From assembly GCF_001424195.1 (NCBI RefSeq), contig NZ_LMOO01000001.1, positions 2,181,447 through 2,245,446 of the forward strand: DNA of 64,000 nt. Reading direction: 5' to 3'. Below are positions 16,451 to 25,772 of this stretch, piece after piece. Origin of the DNA: Cellulomonas sp. Leaf334. Lineage in GTDB: Bacteria > Actinomycetota > Actinomycetes > Actinomycetales > Cellulomonadaceae. The notes below the pieces were generated by a model. That model did no database searches, had not been told where the DNA came from, and saw only the letters and a list, made by a program, of their open reading frames with translations. Position 1 is the first letter of the stretch. Every line of letters begins with the position of its first letter. The translations under genes and the position numbers were made by a program.

Positions 16451-17437
16451 TCAGGTCCGCACGGTCAGCGTGAACGCCCCGCAGCGCTCCTCGCCGGGCT
16501 CGAGGACGAAGACACCCGTGCCCTGCACCCCGGCGTCGTGCAGCGCGAAGCCGTCGTTCACGTTGGTGACGGGCTCCACCGCGAAGTACGGGCGCTTGCG
16601 GGGCGCGTACAGGACGAGGTGGGCGTACACGGGGTCGACGTGCAGGTCCACGTTCACGCCGAGGTCCTGGTAGCTGATCCGCACCGGTGCGCCGGGCTCC
16701 CACGCGGTGAGCACGTCGTCGATGAAGGACGAGGTCAGCGGTCGGGCCACACGGAAGTCGGCGCGCTGCGGGACGGTGCCCGCCGGACCCGACGGGAGGG
16801 CGTTGACCAGCGCGTAGCCCTTCTGCGCGGGGACCTCGAGCACCGGCTGGCCCGGGGTCGGGGGCGCCGACGTGCCGAGCGGCGACAGCGTGCGCTGCAG
16901 GTACGGGTGGTGCCCGAAGCCGGCGGGGAACGGTTCGAGGTCGACATTGCGCACCGCCGTGCCGACGGTGAGCTTGTGACCGCTGAGCGCGTAGGTGATC
17001 TGCGCACGGAACCGCCAGGGGAAGTTCACGCCGACGAGGCCGGTGGTGTCGAGCTCGAGGACCACGCGGGTCTCGGTCAGGTCGGTGACCGTCCACGCCG
17101 AGTGCCGCGCGGCGCCGTGGATGGCCGTGCCGTCCGCACCGTTGCGCTGCAGCTGCCAGGTCCGGCCGCGGAACGGGAGCACCCCGTCCCGGATCCGGTT
17201 GGACCACGGGACCATCGGGAAGCTGGAGCACTTCTCCGCCTCGCCCGTCGCGGTCGGCCGGGTCGGGCGCAGCAGGTCGCGCCAGACCCCGTCGGACGTG
17301 CGGATGCGACCGCCCGCGAGGGCGCCGCCCGTGGCGGGGAGCACGTCGAGCTCCCACCGGTCGTTGCGGAGCGTGATCAGGCGCGTGTCGACGTCGAGAG
17401 GCGACGTAAGCGCTTCGACTTCCTGGAGCGCAGTCAT
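16451..17437 (-). CDS. galM: Aldose 1-epimerase (mutarotase)
   Basis: A 328-residue galactose-mutarotase-like protein that interconverts alpha and beta anomers of sugars. Signature segments are SNRIRDGVLPFRGR, the histidine in TAIHGAARHSAW, GFGHHPYL with the second conserved histidine, and the catalytic glutamate in FAVEPVTNVNDGF. It starts 28 bp after the cellobiose phosphorylase stop, so the two form one operon. Cellobiose phosphorylase is anomer-selective, and a mutarotase would keep its substrates equilibrated; that link is inference. Confidence 0.9.
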   Translation of the reverse strand: MTALQEVEALTSPLDVDTRLITLRNDRWELDVLPATGGALAGGRIRTSDGVWRDLLRPTRPTATGEAEKCSSFPMVPWSNRIRDGVLPFRGRTWQLQRNGADGTAIHGAARHSAWTVTDLTETRVVLELDTTGLVGVNFPWRFRAQITYALSGHKLTVGTAVRNVDLEPFPAGFGHHPYLQRTLSPLGTSAPPTPGQPVLEVPAQKGYALVNALPSGPAGTVPQRADFRVARPLTSSFIDDVLTAWEPGAPVRISYQDLGVNVDLHVDPVYAHLVLYAPRKRPYFAVEPVTNVNDGFALHDAGVQGTGVFVLEPGEERCGAFTLTVRT

Positions 17438-17465
17438 CAGAGCATCCCGTCAGCCCCCTGCGGGG

Positions 17466-19937
17466 TCAGACGGTGACCTCGACGCGGACGACCGAGCCCT
17501 CGGCGGCGTACGGGACGAGGTTGCCCTCGACCGGGGTGCCGTCGACGGTGAGGCGCCCGCGGGCGCCCTCGGTGCCGGAGTTGGTCACGTGGATCTCGTA
17601 CGTGGCGCCGCGGGCGACGCGCGTGACGGTGAACGACGGGACGTCCGGGCCGATCTGCGGGTCGACGACGATGCCGTCGTAGTCGGGCCGCACGCCGAGC
17701 AGGTACTGGGAGACCGCGACGAAGTTCCACGCCGCAGTACCGGTCAACCACGAGTTCTTGGCCTCGCCGGCGCGCGACGCCTCCTTGCCCGCGATCATCT
17801 GCGCGTACACGTACGGCTCGAGCTTGTGCGTGTCCGAGATCTCCTCGCGGTACGCCGGCGTGATCCGCTTGTAGTAGTCGAACGCCTTGGCGCCACGGCC
17901 GACCACGGTCTCGCCGATGATCACCCACGGGTTGTTGTGGCAGAAGATGCCACCGTTCTCCTTGTACCCGGGCGGGTACGTGGAGACCTCGCCGAGCTCG
18001 ATCTGGTACGTGGTGTACGCCGGGTACTGGAGCACCAGGCCGTGCGGGGTGCCCAGCATCTCGCCGACGGAGTCCAGTGCCTTGATGGCGGGGGACTCGT
18101 CGTTCAGGCCGTCGACACTGTCCACGCCAATGCCCGCCATGACCGCGAAGCCCTGCGGCTCGATCCAGATCTTGCCCTCGGGCTTGGCGTCCGTGCCGAT
18201 CGGGTTGCCGTAGTAGTCGTACGCGCGCAGGAACCACTCGCCGTCCCAGCCGTGCTCGAGCACCGCGGCCCGGACCTCGTCGACGACCTTGCGGGCCTGC
18301 GAGGCCACCTCGGTGAGTCCCCGCCGCGACGCCAGCTCTGCGAACTCCGCGCCGTACAGGACGAACTGGGCGGCGATGAACACCGACTCGGCGTGCCCGC
18401 CCGCCTGGTTCTCGGTGGTCTGGAACGACTCGCCGGGGGTGGTCGAGAAGCAGTTGAGGTTCAGGCAGTCGTTCCAGTCGGCGCGGCCGATGAGCGGCAG
18501 GCCGTGCGGACCACGGTTGTCCACCGTGAACTGGAACGAGCGGACCAGGTGCTCGAACAGCGGGACCTCGGAGCCGGGCTCGTTGTCGAACGGCACGGGC
18601 TCGTCGAGGATCGCGACGTCGCCGGTCTCCTTGATGTACGCGGCCACGCCCGCGATGAGCCACAGCGGGTCGTCGTTGAAGCCCGAGCCGATGTCGTTGT
18701 TCCCACGCTTCGTCAGCGGCTGGTACTGGTGGTACGCCGAGCCGTCCTCGAACTGCGTGGACGCGATGTCGATGATGCGCTCGCGCGCACGCTCGGGGAT
18801 GAGGTGCACGAAGCCCAGCAGGTCCTGGTTGGAGTCGCGGAAGCCCATCCCGCGGCCGATCCCGGTCTCGAAGAACGACGCCGAGCGCGACATGTTGAAC
18901 GTGACCATGCACTGGTACTGGTTCCAGATGTTGACCATCCGGTCCAGCTTCTCGTCGTCCGACTTCACCGAGTACGTGGACAGCAGGCCGGTCCAGTGCG
19001 CGCGGAGCTGCTCGAACGCGGCGTCCGTCTGCTCCGTGGTCGCGAAGCGGCCCAGCAGCGCGTGCGCGCGCTCCTTGTTGATCACCTGGTGGGCGTCGTC
19101 GGCCCACTTCTCCTCGTCGGGGTTCTCGACGTAGCCGAGCACGTACGTCAGCGCGCGGGACTCGCCCGGAGCCAGCGTGAGGTTCACCGAGTGCGAGCCG
19201 ATCGGGTACCAGCCGGAGGCCACCGAGCCGGTGGACGCGCCGCTGCGGGGGACGGTCGCCTCGCCGAGGCCGTTGTAGGCGCCCACGAACGTGTCGCGGT
19301 CCGTGTCGAAGCCGTCGGCCCGCGTGTTCACGCCGTAGACGGCGTAGTGGTCGCGGCGCTCGCGGTACTCGGTCTTGTGGAACACGGCCGACCCGTAGGG
19401 GCCGTCCTGCTCGACCTCGACCTCGCCGATCGACAGGTTGCGCTGGTAGTTGGTCTGGTCGTCCTGCGCGTTCCAGAGGCAGAACTCGACGAACGAGAAG
19501 AGCGTGATCGTCTTGCTCTCGTCGGAGGTGTTGGTGACCGTGACCTTCTGGATCTCGGCGGTCTCGCCGATGGGCACGAAGAACAGCGTCTCGACGGAGA
19601 TCCCGCGGCGCTCACCCGTGATGCGCGTGTAGCCGAGGCCGTGCCGCGTCTCGAAGTGGTCCAGGTCCGCCTTGACCGGCAGCCACGACGGGGTCCACAC
19701 GTCGCCGCCGTCGTTGACGTAGAAGTACCGGCCGCCGGCGTCCGCGGGGATGTTGTTGTACCGGTAACGAGTGAGGCGGCGCATCTTCGCGTCGCGGTAG
19801 AACGAATAGCCACCGGACTGGTGCGAGATGAGCGAGAAGAACTGCTCGGACCCCAGGTAGTTGATCCACGGATAGGGCGTGTGAGGCGTCTCGATGACGT
19901 ACTCGCGTGCCTCGTCGTCAAACTGGCCGTACCGCAT
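17466..19937 (-). CDS. cbp: Cellobiose phosphorylase (GH94)
   Basis: An 823-residue cytoplasmic enzyme that splits cellobiose with phosphate into glucose and alpha-glucose 1-phosphate, saving ATP after cellulose breakdown. It begins [20 protein letters not shown], closely matching the Cellulomonas enzymes as I recall them, and has the catalytic acid in [12 protein letters not shown] at Asp490. Other hallmark segments are [31 protein letters not shown] and [13 protein letters not shown]. The frame is open far upstream, but ATG 19937 matches the family start. The promoter carries a CebR-like operator. Confidence 0.97.
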   Translation of the reverse strand: MRYGQFDDEAREYVIETPHTPYPWINYLGSEQFFSLISHQSGGYSFYRDAKMRRLTRYRYNNIPADAGGRYFYVNDGGDVWTPSWLPVKADLDHFETRHGLGYTRITGERRGISVETLFFVPIGETAEIQKVTVTNTSDESKTITLFSFVEFCLWNAQDDQTNYQRNLSIGEVEVEQDGPYGSAVFHKTEYRERRDHYAVYGVNTRADGFDTDRDTFVGAYNGLGEATVPRSGASTGSVASGWYPIGSHSVNLTLAPGESRALTYVLGYVENPDEEKWADDAHQVINKERAHALLGRFATTEQTDAAFEQLRAHWTGLLSTYSVKSDDEKLDRMVNIWNQYQCMVTFNMSRSASFFETGIGRGMGFRDSNQDLLGFVHLIPERARERIIDIASTQFEDGSAYHQYQPLTKRGNNDIGSGFNDDPLWLIAGVAAYIKETGDVAILDEPVPFDNEPGSEVPLFEHLVRSFQFTVDNRGPHGLPLIGRADWNDCLNLNCFSTTPGESFQTTENQAGGHAESVFIAAQFVLYGAEFAELASRRGLTEVASQARKVVDEVRAAVLEHGWDGEWFLRAYDYYGNPIGTDAKPEGKIWIEPQGFAVMAGIGVDSVDGLNDESPAIKALDSVGEMLGTPHGLVLQYPAYTTYQIELGEVSTYPPGYKENGGIFCHNNPWVIIGETVVGRGAKAFDYYKRITPAYREEISDTHKLEPYVYAQMIAGKEASRAGEAKNSWLTGTAAWNFVAVSQYLLGVRPDYDGIVVDPQIGPDVPSFTVTRVARGATYEIHVTNSGTEGARGRLTVDGTPVEGNLVPYAAEGSVVRVEVTV

Positions 19938-20043
19938 GGACTTGCCCCTCGAGTGCTCGGCAGTGGCGCCCGCGGCTCGTCGACACCCGCTGCAGTGCGG
20001 GACGCGTCGTCGCCGGCGCTGTTCGGTGTGCGATGTGCATGTG

Positions 20044-20103
20044 CGAGAGCGCTCCCACGCAACTCTCGGACGAGAGCATAGCCGCCCGAGTCGCGTGGCG
20101 GAA
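20044..20103 (-). promoter_or_regulatory. cbp promoter with CebR-like operator
   Basis: Read on the minus strand, TTCCGC (20098-20103), 17 bp, TATGCT (20075-20080) is a reasonable promoter. Just downstream is TGGGAGCGCTCTCG (20044-20057), 12 of 14 bases identical to the CebR operator TGGGAGCGCTCCCA used by LacI-family cellobiose repressors. A second perfect palindrome CTCTCG-GA-CGAGAG (20063-20076) overlaps the likely start point. A repressor bound here would block transcription until cello-oligosaccharide appears. Confidence 0.65.
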
Positions 20104-20231
20104 CGGACGAAGCGATTCCTGCGCCGACCCCGGTCGGGCCCGCCCGAACGTGCAGGTCCGCAGGAACGAAACTTTTCGCAGACCGGCAAGCCCCTACGGT
20201 GCTCACCATCTGACACGTGGGGAGCTCGACG

Positions 20232-21644
20232 ATGAGACGGACCCGGCTCGGCCTGACCCTGGCGACGGCACTGGCCGCCGTCCTGCTGCTCGCAGCCCCG
20301 GCGTCCGCGGGCGACGTCCACCGCGAGGAGTTCGGCCGGGCGCTGGGCCCCGGGTGGGAGGTCCTCGGGTTCAGCAGCGACCCCGTCGCGTCGACCCGCG
20401 GTGGCACGATCACCATCGGCGAGGAGACCCTCGTCATGCTGCGGGAGTACGCCGCCCCGTCGGAGTGGACCGGCGCGGCGGGCCGGCTGACCGGCTGGGA
20501 CGTCGACTTCCGCATGCGGCTCGGCGCCGACTCGACGCGACCGTGCCTCGACGAGACCGGAACCGCGCCCGCGACGACGCTCTGGGTGGGCGACACCCTG
20601 GACCTCGTGCAGATCGGGTTCGGCCCCGGCGAGCTCTGCCTCGCCTACCCGTACGAGGACCGCGAGGTGATCGCACTCGACACCCACCGGTGGCACCGGT
20701 ACCACCTCGAGGCCCGCGGGCAGCACCTGCGGCTGACCGTGGACGGTCGGACGGTGCTCGACCGGACCCTCACGGGACGCGGCGCCGGCACGATCGCGCT
20801 CGGCTTCGAGACGCACCAGGGCAGCTCGAGCTGGGACTACGTCCGCTACGACACCTCGCCGGGGCACGCCTGCACGATCCGGGGCACCGACGGCCCCGAC
20901 GTCCTCGTCGGCACGCGTCGCGCCGACGTGATCTGCGCCGGGGCCGGCGACGACCGGGTCTCGGGACTCGGCGGTGACGACGTGCTCGTCGGCGGCGACG
21001 GCGACGACACCCTGCTCGGCGGGGACGGCCACGACCTGCTCCAGGGCGGCTGGGGCTCCGACGTGCTCGACGGCGGTGCCGGCAGCGGTCGTGCCGAGGG
21101 TGGCCAGGGGGCGGACCGGTTCGTCACCGGGGCGTCGCCGGACGGCGCCCACCAGCTCGTCGGGGGACCCGGGCACGACGTCGTCGACTACAGCGCGCGC
21201 ACCGGCCCCGTGACCGTGACCCTCGACGGGATCGGTGGCGACGGGGAGCCCGGTGAGGGGGACTCGGTCGGGGTGCCCGCCCCGTGGAGCTCCTCGCCGG
21301 ACATCGAGGAGGTCGTCGGCGGGCACGGGGACGACGTGCTCACCAGCATCAGGTGGCCGGTGACGCTCGAGGGCGGGCCGGGCGCCGACGTGCTGCGCGG
21401 CAGCGGCAGCCACGACACGCTGCGCGGCGCGGACGGGGTCGAGGGGAACGACCGTCTCGACGGTGGCGACGGCAGGGACACCTGCACGGCCGACCAGCTC
21501 GACACGATGATCTCGTGCAACGACCAGTTCCCGTGGCCACCGCTCCCGACGCCCACGCCGACGCCGAGCACGTCCGCCGGTGCGACCGCACCGTCGCGGG
21601 TGCTGCCGACGGTCGCGCCCGCGTCGTCCACCGGCGAGCGGTAG
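20232..21644 (+). CDS. Secreted LamG-like and RTX calcium-binding repeat protein
   Basis: A 470-residue exported protein. A signal peptide ([21 protein letters not shown]) ends near residue 27. Residues about 30-215 resemble a concanavalin-like jelly roll ([24 protein letters not shown], then [20 protein letters not shown]). From about 220 it has hemolysin-type Gly/Asp nonapeptide repeats ([31 protein letters not shown]), which bind Ca2+ after export, with a second short block near 375-420. The C-terminus is Pro/Thr-rich. It is transcribed away from cbp and could bind extracellular polysaccharide, but no catalytic residues can be named. Confidence 0.8.
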   Translation: MRRTRLGLTLATALAAVLLLAAPASAGDVHREEFGRALGPGWEVLGFSSDPVASTRGGTITIGEETLVMLREYAAPSEWTGAAGRLTGWDVDFRMRLGADSTRPCLDETGTAPATTLWVGDTLDLVQIGFGPGELCLAYPYEDREVIALDTHRWHRYHLEARGQHLRLTVDGRTVLDRTLTGRGAGTIALGFETHQGSSSWDYVRYDTSPGHACTIRGTDGPDVLVGTRRADVICAGAGDDRVSGLGGDDVLVGGDGDDTLLGGDGHDLLQGGWGSDVLDGGAGSGRAEGGQGADRFVTGASPDGAHQLVGGPGHDVVDYSARTGPVTVTLDGIGGDGEPGEGDSVGVPAPWSSSPDIEEVVGGHGDDVLTSIRWPVTLEGGPGADVLRGSGSHDTLRGADGVEGNDRLDGGDGRDTCTADQLDTMISCNDQFPWPPLPTPTPTPSTSAGATAPSRVLPTVAPASSTGER

Positions 21645-21665
21645 ACGGACGCGGGCGCCGACCGG

Positions 21666-22049
21666 TCAGCGCACCGGGTCGGCGACCGTGGCCCGACGCG
21701 GGTCCAGGCCTGCCGCGACCGTCAGGCCGACGACCAGGTGCAGGGCGACCAGGGTGCCGACCGCGGCCGGCGACGTGCCGCCCAGGGCGCCGAGCAGCGA
21801 GACGGCCAGCACCACCCCGCAGGTGAGCCACCACGCGACCGGGGTGCGTCGGCGGAGCAGCGTGCGGACGCCCCACGCGGCCAGGGTGACGACGAGGGTC
21901 GTGACGACGACGGACACGGCTCCGACGGTCCGGGCGGGGGTGCCGGCCGCCAGGTCGACACCGGCGACCGGGACCGCGAGCACCCAGACGGCGAGGGCGA
22001 GGGCCGTCGCGGCGACGGCGACGAGCCAGACGGGGACGGGACGGGACAT
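21666..22049 (-). CDS. Four-helix small membrane protein (DUF6069-like)
   Basis: A 127-residue protein with four predicted membrane segments: about 6-26, 40-60, 71-90 and 96-115. The segment WGVRTLLRRRTPVAWWLTCGVVLAVSLLGALGG is characteristic of a small actinobacterial family that I recall as DUF6069. ATG 22049 follows AGGAGAACC. It is divergent from the sensor kinase gene. The function is unknown. Confidence 0.7.
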   Translation of the reverse strand: MSRPVPVWLVAVAATALALAVWVLAVPVAGVDLAAGTPARTVGAVSVVVTTLVVTLAAWGVRTLLRRRTPVAWWLTCGVVLAVSLLGALGGTSPAAVGTLVALHLVVGLTVAAGLDPRRATVADPVR

Positions 22050-22184
22050 GAGGTTCTCCTGACGTCGAGGTGGACGACGTCGACACTGGTCGCGGTCGGT
22101 GTCCCTGGGCCCCGGCCGGAGGTCCGTCCCGCCCCCTCCTTTGGTCGGTGGTGGGTCTGTGAGAGGCGTTCCTACGCTCACCGC

Positions 22185-23276
22185 ATGAACCCACGCCGCC
22201 ACACCCCCGTCCTGCTCGGGCTGCTCGTCGGGATGCTCACGCTCACGGCCCTGGCTGCGTGGGCCGCGCGGGTGGACGGTGTCCCGCTCGCGGTCGACCT
22301 GGCGCTCGGCGTCGCGGCCGTCGCCGTCCTCCCGTTCCTGCGCAGCCGCCCGCTGCTCGGCGGAATGGTCCTGGGCGTCCTCGCCGCGCTCAGCCCGGCT
22401 GCGACCCCCGCGGCGACCGCCGGCACGTACGTCGTCGCACGCCGCGAGCGGCTGGGCATCGCGGTCCCCGTCGCGTGCGCGAGCATCGTCGGGCACGCGG
22501 TGCAGGCGCTGTGGCGCTCCGTCGGGCTGCCGCTCGGCTGGTGGCTGCTGTGCGACGTCGCGGTGCACGCCGCGCTGCTGGGCTGGGGGGCCTACGGCCG
22601 CACCCGGGACGCCCTGGTCGAGCAGTGGCGGGCGCGCGCCCGGGCCGCCGAACAGGACCAGGTGCGCAAGGTCGAGGAGGCGCGGTCGGCGGAACGCGCC
22701 CGGATCGCCCGCGAGATGCACGACACCCTCGCGCACCGGCTGACCCTCCTCGCGACGACCGCGGGAGCGCTGGAGTACCGCACCGACCTGTCGCCGGAGC
22801 AGGTCGCAGCAGCGGCCGGGGTGGTGCGAGCGAGCGCGGGCGAGGCGCTGGAGGACCTGCGGACGGTGATCGGGGTGCTGCGGGCCGGCCCCGACGAGCT
22901 GCGGCCCGCGCCGGGGCTGCCCGACCTCGCCGCGCTCGCCGACCAGGAGCGCGCCGCGGGGACCGTCGTGACCTGGGACGTCGCCGACCTCGTCCTGCCC
23001 TCGACCCTCGGGCTCGCCGTCTACCGGACCTGCCAGGAAGGGCTGACCAACGCGCGACGGCACGCCCCCGGTGCGACGGTCGAGGTGCGGGTGGAGGGGG
23101 GCGACGGGTTGCGTGTCCGCGTGGCGAACGGGCCGGGCGGCCGCGGGCTCGGGTCGGGGACCGGCACCGGGCTGGTCGGGCTGCGGGAGCGGGTCGAGCT
23201 GCTCGGCGGGACCCTGCGGGCCGGACCGGCGGACGGCGGGTACGTGCTCGACGCGTGGCTACCGTGGACGCCGTGA
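22185..23276 (+). CDS. NarL-type sensor histidine kinase
   Basis: A 363-residue HisKA_3 kinase. About four membrane segments occupy residues 8-135. The dimerisation/phosphorylation helix has REMHDTLAHRLTLLATTAG with phospho-acceptor His179, and the ATPase domain shows the N-box-like CQEGLTNARRHAPGA and the late GTGTGLVGLRERVELLGG motif. No large extracellular sensor is present, so it probably senses a membrane-related signal. The response regulator start overlaps its stop by 4 bp (GTGA), making a coupled two-component pair. Confidence 0.92.
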   Translation: MNPRRHTPVLLGLLVGMLTLTALAAWAARVDGVPLAVDLALGVAAVAVLPFLRSRPLLGGMVLGVLAALSPAATPAATAGTYVVARRERLGIAVPVACASIVGHAVQALWRSVGLPLGWWLLCDVAVHAALLGWGAYGRTRDALVEQWRARARAAEQDQVRKVEEARSAERARIAREMHDTLAHRLTLLATTAGALEYRTDLSPEQVAAAAGVVRASAGEALEDLRTVIGVLRAGPDELRPAPGLPDLAALADQERAAGTVVTWDVADLVLPSTLGLAVYRTCQEGLTNARRHAPGATVEVRVEGGDGLRVRVANGPGGRGLGSGTGTGLVGLRERVELLGGTLRAGPADGGYVLDAWLPWTP

Positions 23277-23920
23277 GCGTCCGGGTGATCGTCGTCGACG
23301 ACGACGCGCTCGTGCGGTCCGGGCTGACGCTGCTGCTCGACGGCGCGCAGGGGATCAGCGTCGTCGCGCAGGTGTCCGACGGGTCCGCCGTCCCTGCCGC
23401 GCTCGACGCGCACCCCGTCGACGTGGTGCTCATGGACCTGCGGATGCCCGGCACCGACGGCATCGCGGCGACCCGGGCCGTCCGCGCCCGTCGGGACCCG
23501 CCCGCGGTGGTCGTGCTCACCACGTTCGACACCGCGGCCGAGGTCGAGGCCGCCCTGCACGCCGGTGCGAGCGGCTACCTGCTGAAGGACACGGAGCCGC
23601 GGCGGATCGTCGAGGCGGTCCTGGCGGCGGCCGCCGGGGAGCCGGTGCTGTCGCCGCGGGTGGCCCGTCGGCTCATGGACACGACCGCCCGTGCGGGCGG
23701 GAGCCGTGCGGCGGCGCGGGCGTCCCTCGCGCTGCTCACCGACCGGGAGCGGGACGTCGTCGTCGCCCTCGGGCGGGGCGCGAGCAACGCCGAGATCGGT
23801 GCCGAGCTCTACCTCACCCTGGCGACCGTCAAGGCGCACGTGTCCAGCGTCCTGCTCAAGCTCGGCCTGGAGAACAGGACGCAGGTGGCCCTCCTGGTCC
23901 ACGAGGCGGACCTGCCCTGA
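23273..23920 (+). CDS. NarL/FixJ family response regulator
   Basis: A 215-residue regulator from GTG 23273. The receiver domain has the acidic pocket VVDDDAL, phospho-acceptor Asp55 (VVLMDLRMPGTDG), the conserved Thr in VVLTTFD and Lys in YLLKDTEP. A LuxR-type helix-turn-helix occupies about 150-212 (LTDRERDVVVALGRGASNAE, LTLATVKAHVSSVLLKLG). It should bind DNA after phosphorylation by the overlapping kinase. The targets are unknown; the divergent membrane protein gene at 21666 is a candidate. Confidence 0.93.
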   Translation: MSVRVIVVDDDALVRSGLTLLLDGAQGISVVAQVSDGSAVPAALDAHPVDVVLMDLRMPGTDGIAATRAVRARRDPPAVVVLTTFDTAAEVEAALHAGASGYLLKDTEPRRIVEAVLAAAAGEPVLSPRVARRLMDTTARAGGSRAAARASLALLTDRERDVVVALGRGASNAEIGAELYLTLATVKAHVSSVLLKLGLENRTQVALLVHEADLP

Positions 23921-23950
23921 GCCGACCGGCAACCGGACTACCGTGGCCCC

Positions 23951-24526
23951 GTGCTGCTCTCCGACCGTGACATCAGGGCCGAGCTCGAGTCGGGCCGCGT
24001 GGCCCTCGACCCCTATGAGCCCGCCATGCTCCAGCCGTCGAGCATCGACGTGCGGCTCGACCGGTACTTCCGGCTGTTCGACAACCACAAGTACCCGTTC
24101 ATCGACCCCGCGGCCGACCAGCCCGACCTGACGCGGCTGGTCGAGGCGTCCCCGGGGGAGCCGTTCGTGCTGCACCCCGGCGAGTTCGTCCTCGGGTCCA
24201 CGTACGAGGCCGTGACGCTGCCCGACGACATCGCCGCGCGGCTGGAGGGCAAGTCGTCGCTCGGGCGGCTCGGGCTCCTCACGCACTCCACGGCCGGGTT
24301 CATCGACCCCGGGTTCTCCGGGCACGTGACCCTCGAGCTGTCCAACGTCGCGACGCTGCCGATCCTGCTGTGGCCCGGCATGAAGATCGGGCAGATGTGC
24401 TTCTTCCGGCTGTCGTCCGCGTCCGAGCACCCGTACGGGTCCTCCGAGTACGGCTCGCGATACCAGGGGCAGCGCGGCCCGACCGCATCGCGCTCCTTCC
24501 AGAACTTCCACCGGACGGACGTCTGA
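23951..24526 (+). CDS. dcd: dCTP deaminase
   Basis: A 191-residue enzyme that deaminates dCTP toward dUTP/dUMP for thymidylate synthesis. It starts at GTG 23951 and contains [18 protein letters not shown], the nucleotide-binding [19 protein letters not shown] and the catalytic glutamate region [12 protein letters not shown]. It ends with the family motif [18 protein letters not shown]. Actinobacterial members can be bifunctional dCTP deaminase/dUTPases, which this sequence alone does not settle. The next gene starts 4 bp after its stop. Confidence 0.96.
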   Translation: MLLSDRDIRAELESGRVALDPYEPAMLQPSSIDVRLDRYFRLFDNHKYPFIDPAADQPDLTRLVEASPGEPFVLHPGEFVLGSTYEAVTLPDDIAARLEGKSSLGRLGLLTHSTAGFIDPGFSGHVTLELSNVATLPILLWPGMKIGQMCFFRLSSASEHPYGSSEYGSRYQGQRGPTASRSFQNFHRTDV

Positions 24527-24530
24527 GGCG

Positions 24531-25673
24531 ATGGCGAAGCTCACCCGCCTCCCCGCCGACGACCCCGGTCTCCGCGACCGCCACATCCTCGCGCTCCCGC
24601 CGGACGTCGCGGCCGACGAGGTCGAGGTGCTCGCCATCAGCCGGTTCGCCAACGCCCGGTGGGAGGAGGCGCCCCAGGACACGCTGCAGCCGCGCGGGAT
24701 CATCGGTCCGATGACCGCCGCGCTCGGCATCCGATCCGTCGGCTCCGCGACCATCCCGACCCGCACGCTCCGGCTCGCGCGCCTCTCGACGCTGAACGGC
24801 CCGTTCCGCATGGAGACCGGCGACGCCGTCAGCCTCGGGCTGCCGGCGGCGTCCACCCTCGCGTACGTGCTGGTCTGCCCGCGGGAGCGCGGCGAGAAGC
24901 CCTACCCGGGCGGTGACCGCGACGGGCTCAAGCGCGCGTTCCCCGACGGCATGCCGATCCGCGAGGAGGAGCGCGTCCTGCAGTGGATGGTCGCCGCCGC
25001 CCGCCGCCTCGGCGGCTCCGTGCGCACCGGCGAGAACGGCACCGTGCTCACGCCCGACGTCGACAGCGCCATCGACCTCACCGTCCTGTCCGACTCCTGG
25101 CTCGAACCGGCCGAGGCGCTCGCCGTCGTCCAGCAGGTGCAGCCCCGCGCGCGGCTCAGCGAGGCCACGAGCACCTGGACCGGACCCACCCCCGGCGTCG
25201 GCCGGGACGCCCGTGGCCGCCCCGGCTGGGTGGCCGAGGCGGGCGGGCGCGGGCTGTCCGCAGCCCTGGAGCGCCACGGGGTCGACGACGAGGCCGAGCG
25301 GCAGCGGCTCATGGACGAGGCGTCCGCGTACGACGAGCTCATGCTCGCGGTGCCGCCCGTCCCCGAGGCGTACGGCGTGCTCGTCGACCTCGGGCACGAC
25401 GGGACCCTGTCCGTCGAGGCCGGCGTCGAGACCGCGCTGCCGCCCCTCATGCGCGACCTGCCATGGACCCAGGGCGGCGTCGTCGCCTACCGCGTGCACT
25501 GGGAGCCCCCGTTCATCGAGGAGCTCGAGGCCGAGCGGCCGTCGTTCGAGCACCGCGTCGCCCGGTCCCGCGCCGCGCCGCTGGTGCAGGCTGTCGCGCG
25601 CGTGGTGCACGCCGCGATCGGAGGCGAGATCGCCGACGAGGCGGACTTTCTGGTGGACCCCGAGGACGTCTGA
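24531..25673 (+). CDS. Hypothetical protein, co-transcribed with dcd
   Basis: A 380-residue protein from ATG 24531, four bases after the dcd stop. The N-terminal part carries FRMETGDAVSLGLPAASTLAYVLVCPRERGEKPYPGG, the middle LVDLGHDGTLSVEAGVETALPPLMRDLPW, and the C-terminal half is acidic and helical. No signal peptide, membrane segment or catalytic motif is recognised. Composition and codon use match its neighbours. I cannot assign a function. Confidence 0.75.
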   Translation: MAKLTRLPADDPGLRDRHILALPPDVAADEVEVLAISRFANARWEEAPQDTLQPRGIIGPMTAALGIRSVGSATIPTRTLRLARLSTLNGPFRMETGDAVSLGLPAASTLAYVLVCPRERGEKPYPGGDRDGLKRAFPDGMPIREEERVLQWMVAAARRLGGSVRTGENGTVLTPDVDSAIDLTVLSDSWLEPAEALAVVQQVQPRARLSEATSTWTGPTPGVGRDARGRPGWVAEAGGRGLSAALERHGVDDEAERQRLMDEASAYDELMLAVPPVPEAYGVLVDLGHDGTLSVEAGVETALPPLMRDLPWTQGGVVAYRVHWEPPFIEELEAERPSFEHRVARSRAAPLVQAVARVVHAAIGGEIADEADFLVDPEDV

Positions 25674-25711
25674 CGACGGTTAGGCCGGACAGGTGATCCC
25701 ACCCCGCCCGG

Positions 25712-25740
25712 TTGCCGCGGTGAACAGGTCTTCATACGGT
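25712..25740 (+). promoter_or_regulatory. Candidate sigma-70-type promoter
   Basis: TTGCCG (25712-25717) is separated by exactly 17 bp from TACGGT (25735-25740). It would start transcription about 25 bp upstream of the secreted repeat protein gene at 25773. Confidence 0.45.
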
Positions 25741-25772
25741 CGACGGAAGCGCAGAGCTATGGGGGCTCGACG

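Noticed and set aside
17406..17418. A TAAGCGCTT LacI-type half operator
   Set aside because: It lies inside the galM coding sequence near its start, is short, and one such match is expected by chance. No support beyond the 8-bp palindrome.
20172..20200. A promoter ending in TACGGT before the RTX-repeat gene
   Set aside because: The -10 is plausible but no acceptable -35 lies 16-18 bp upstream.
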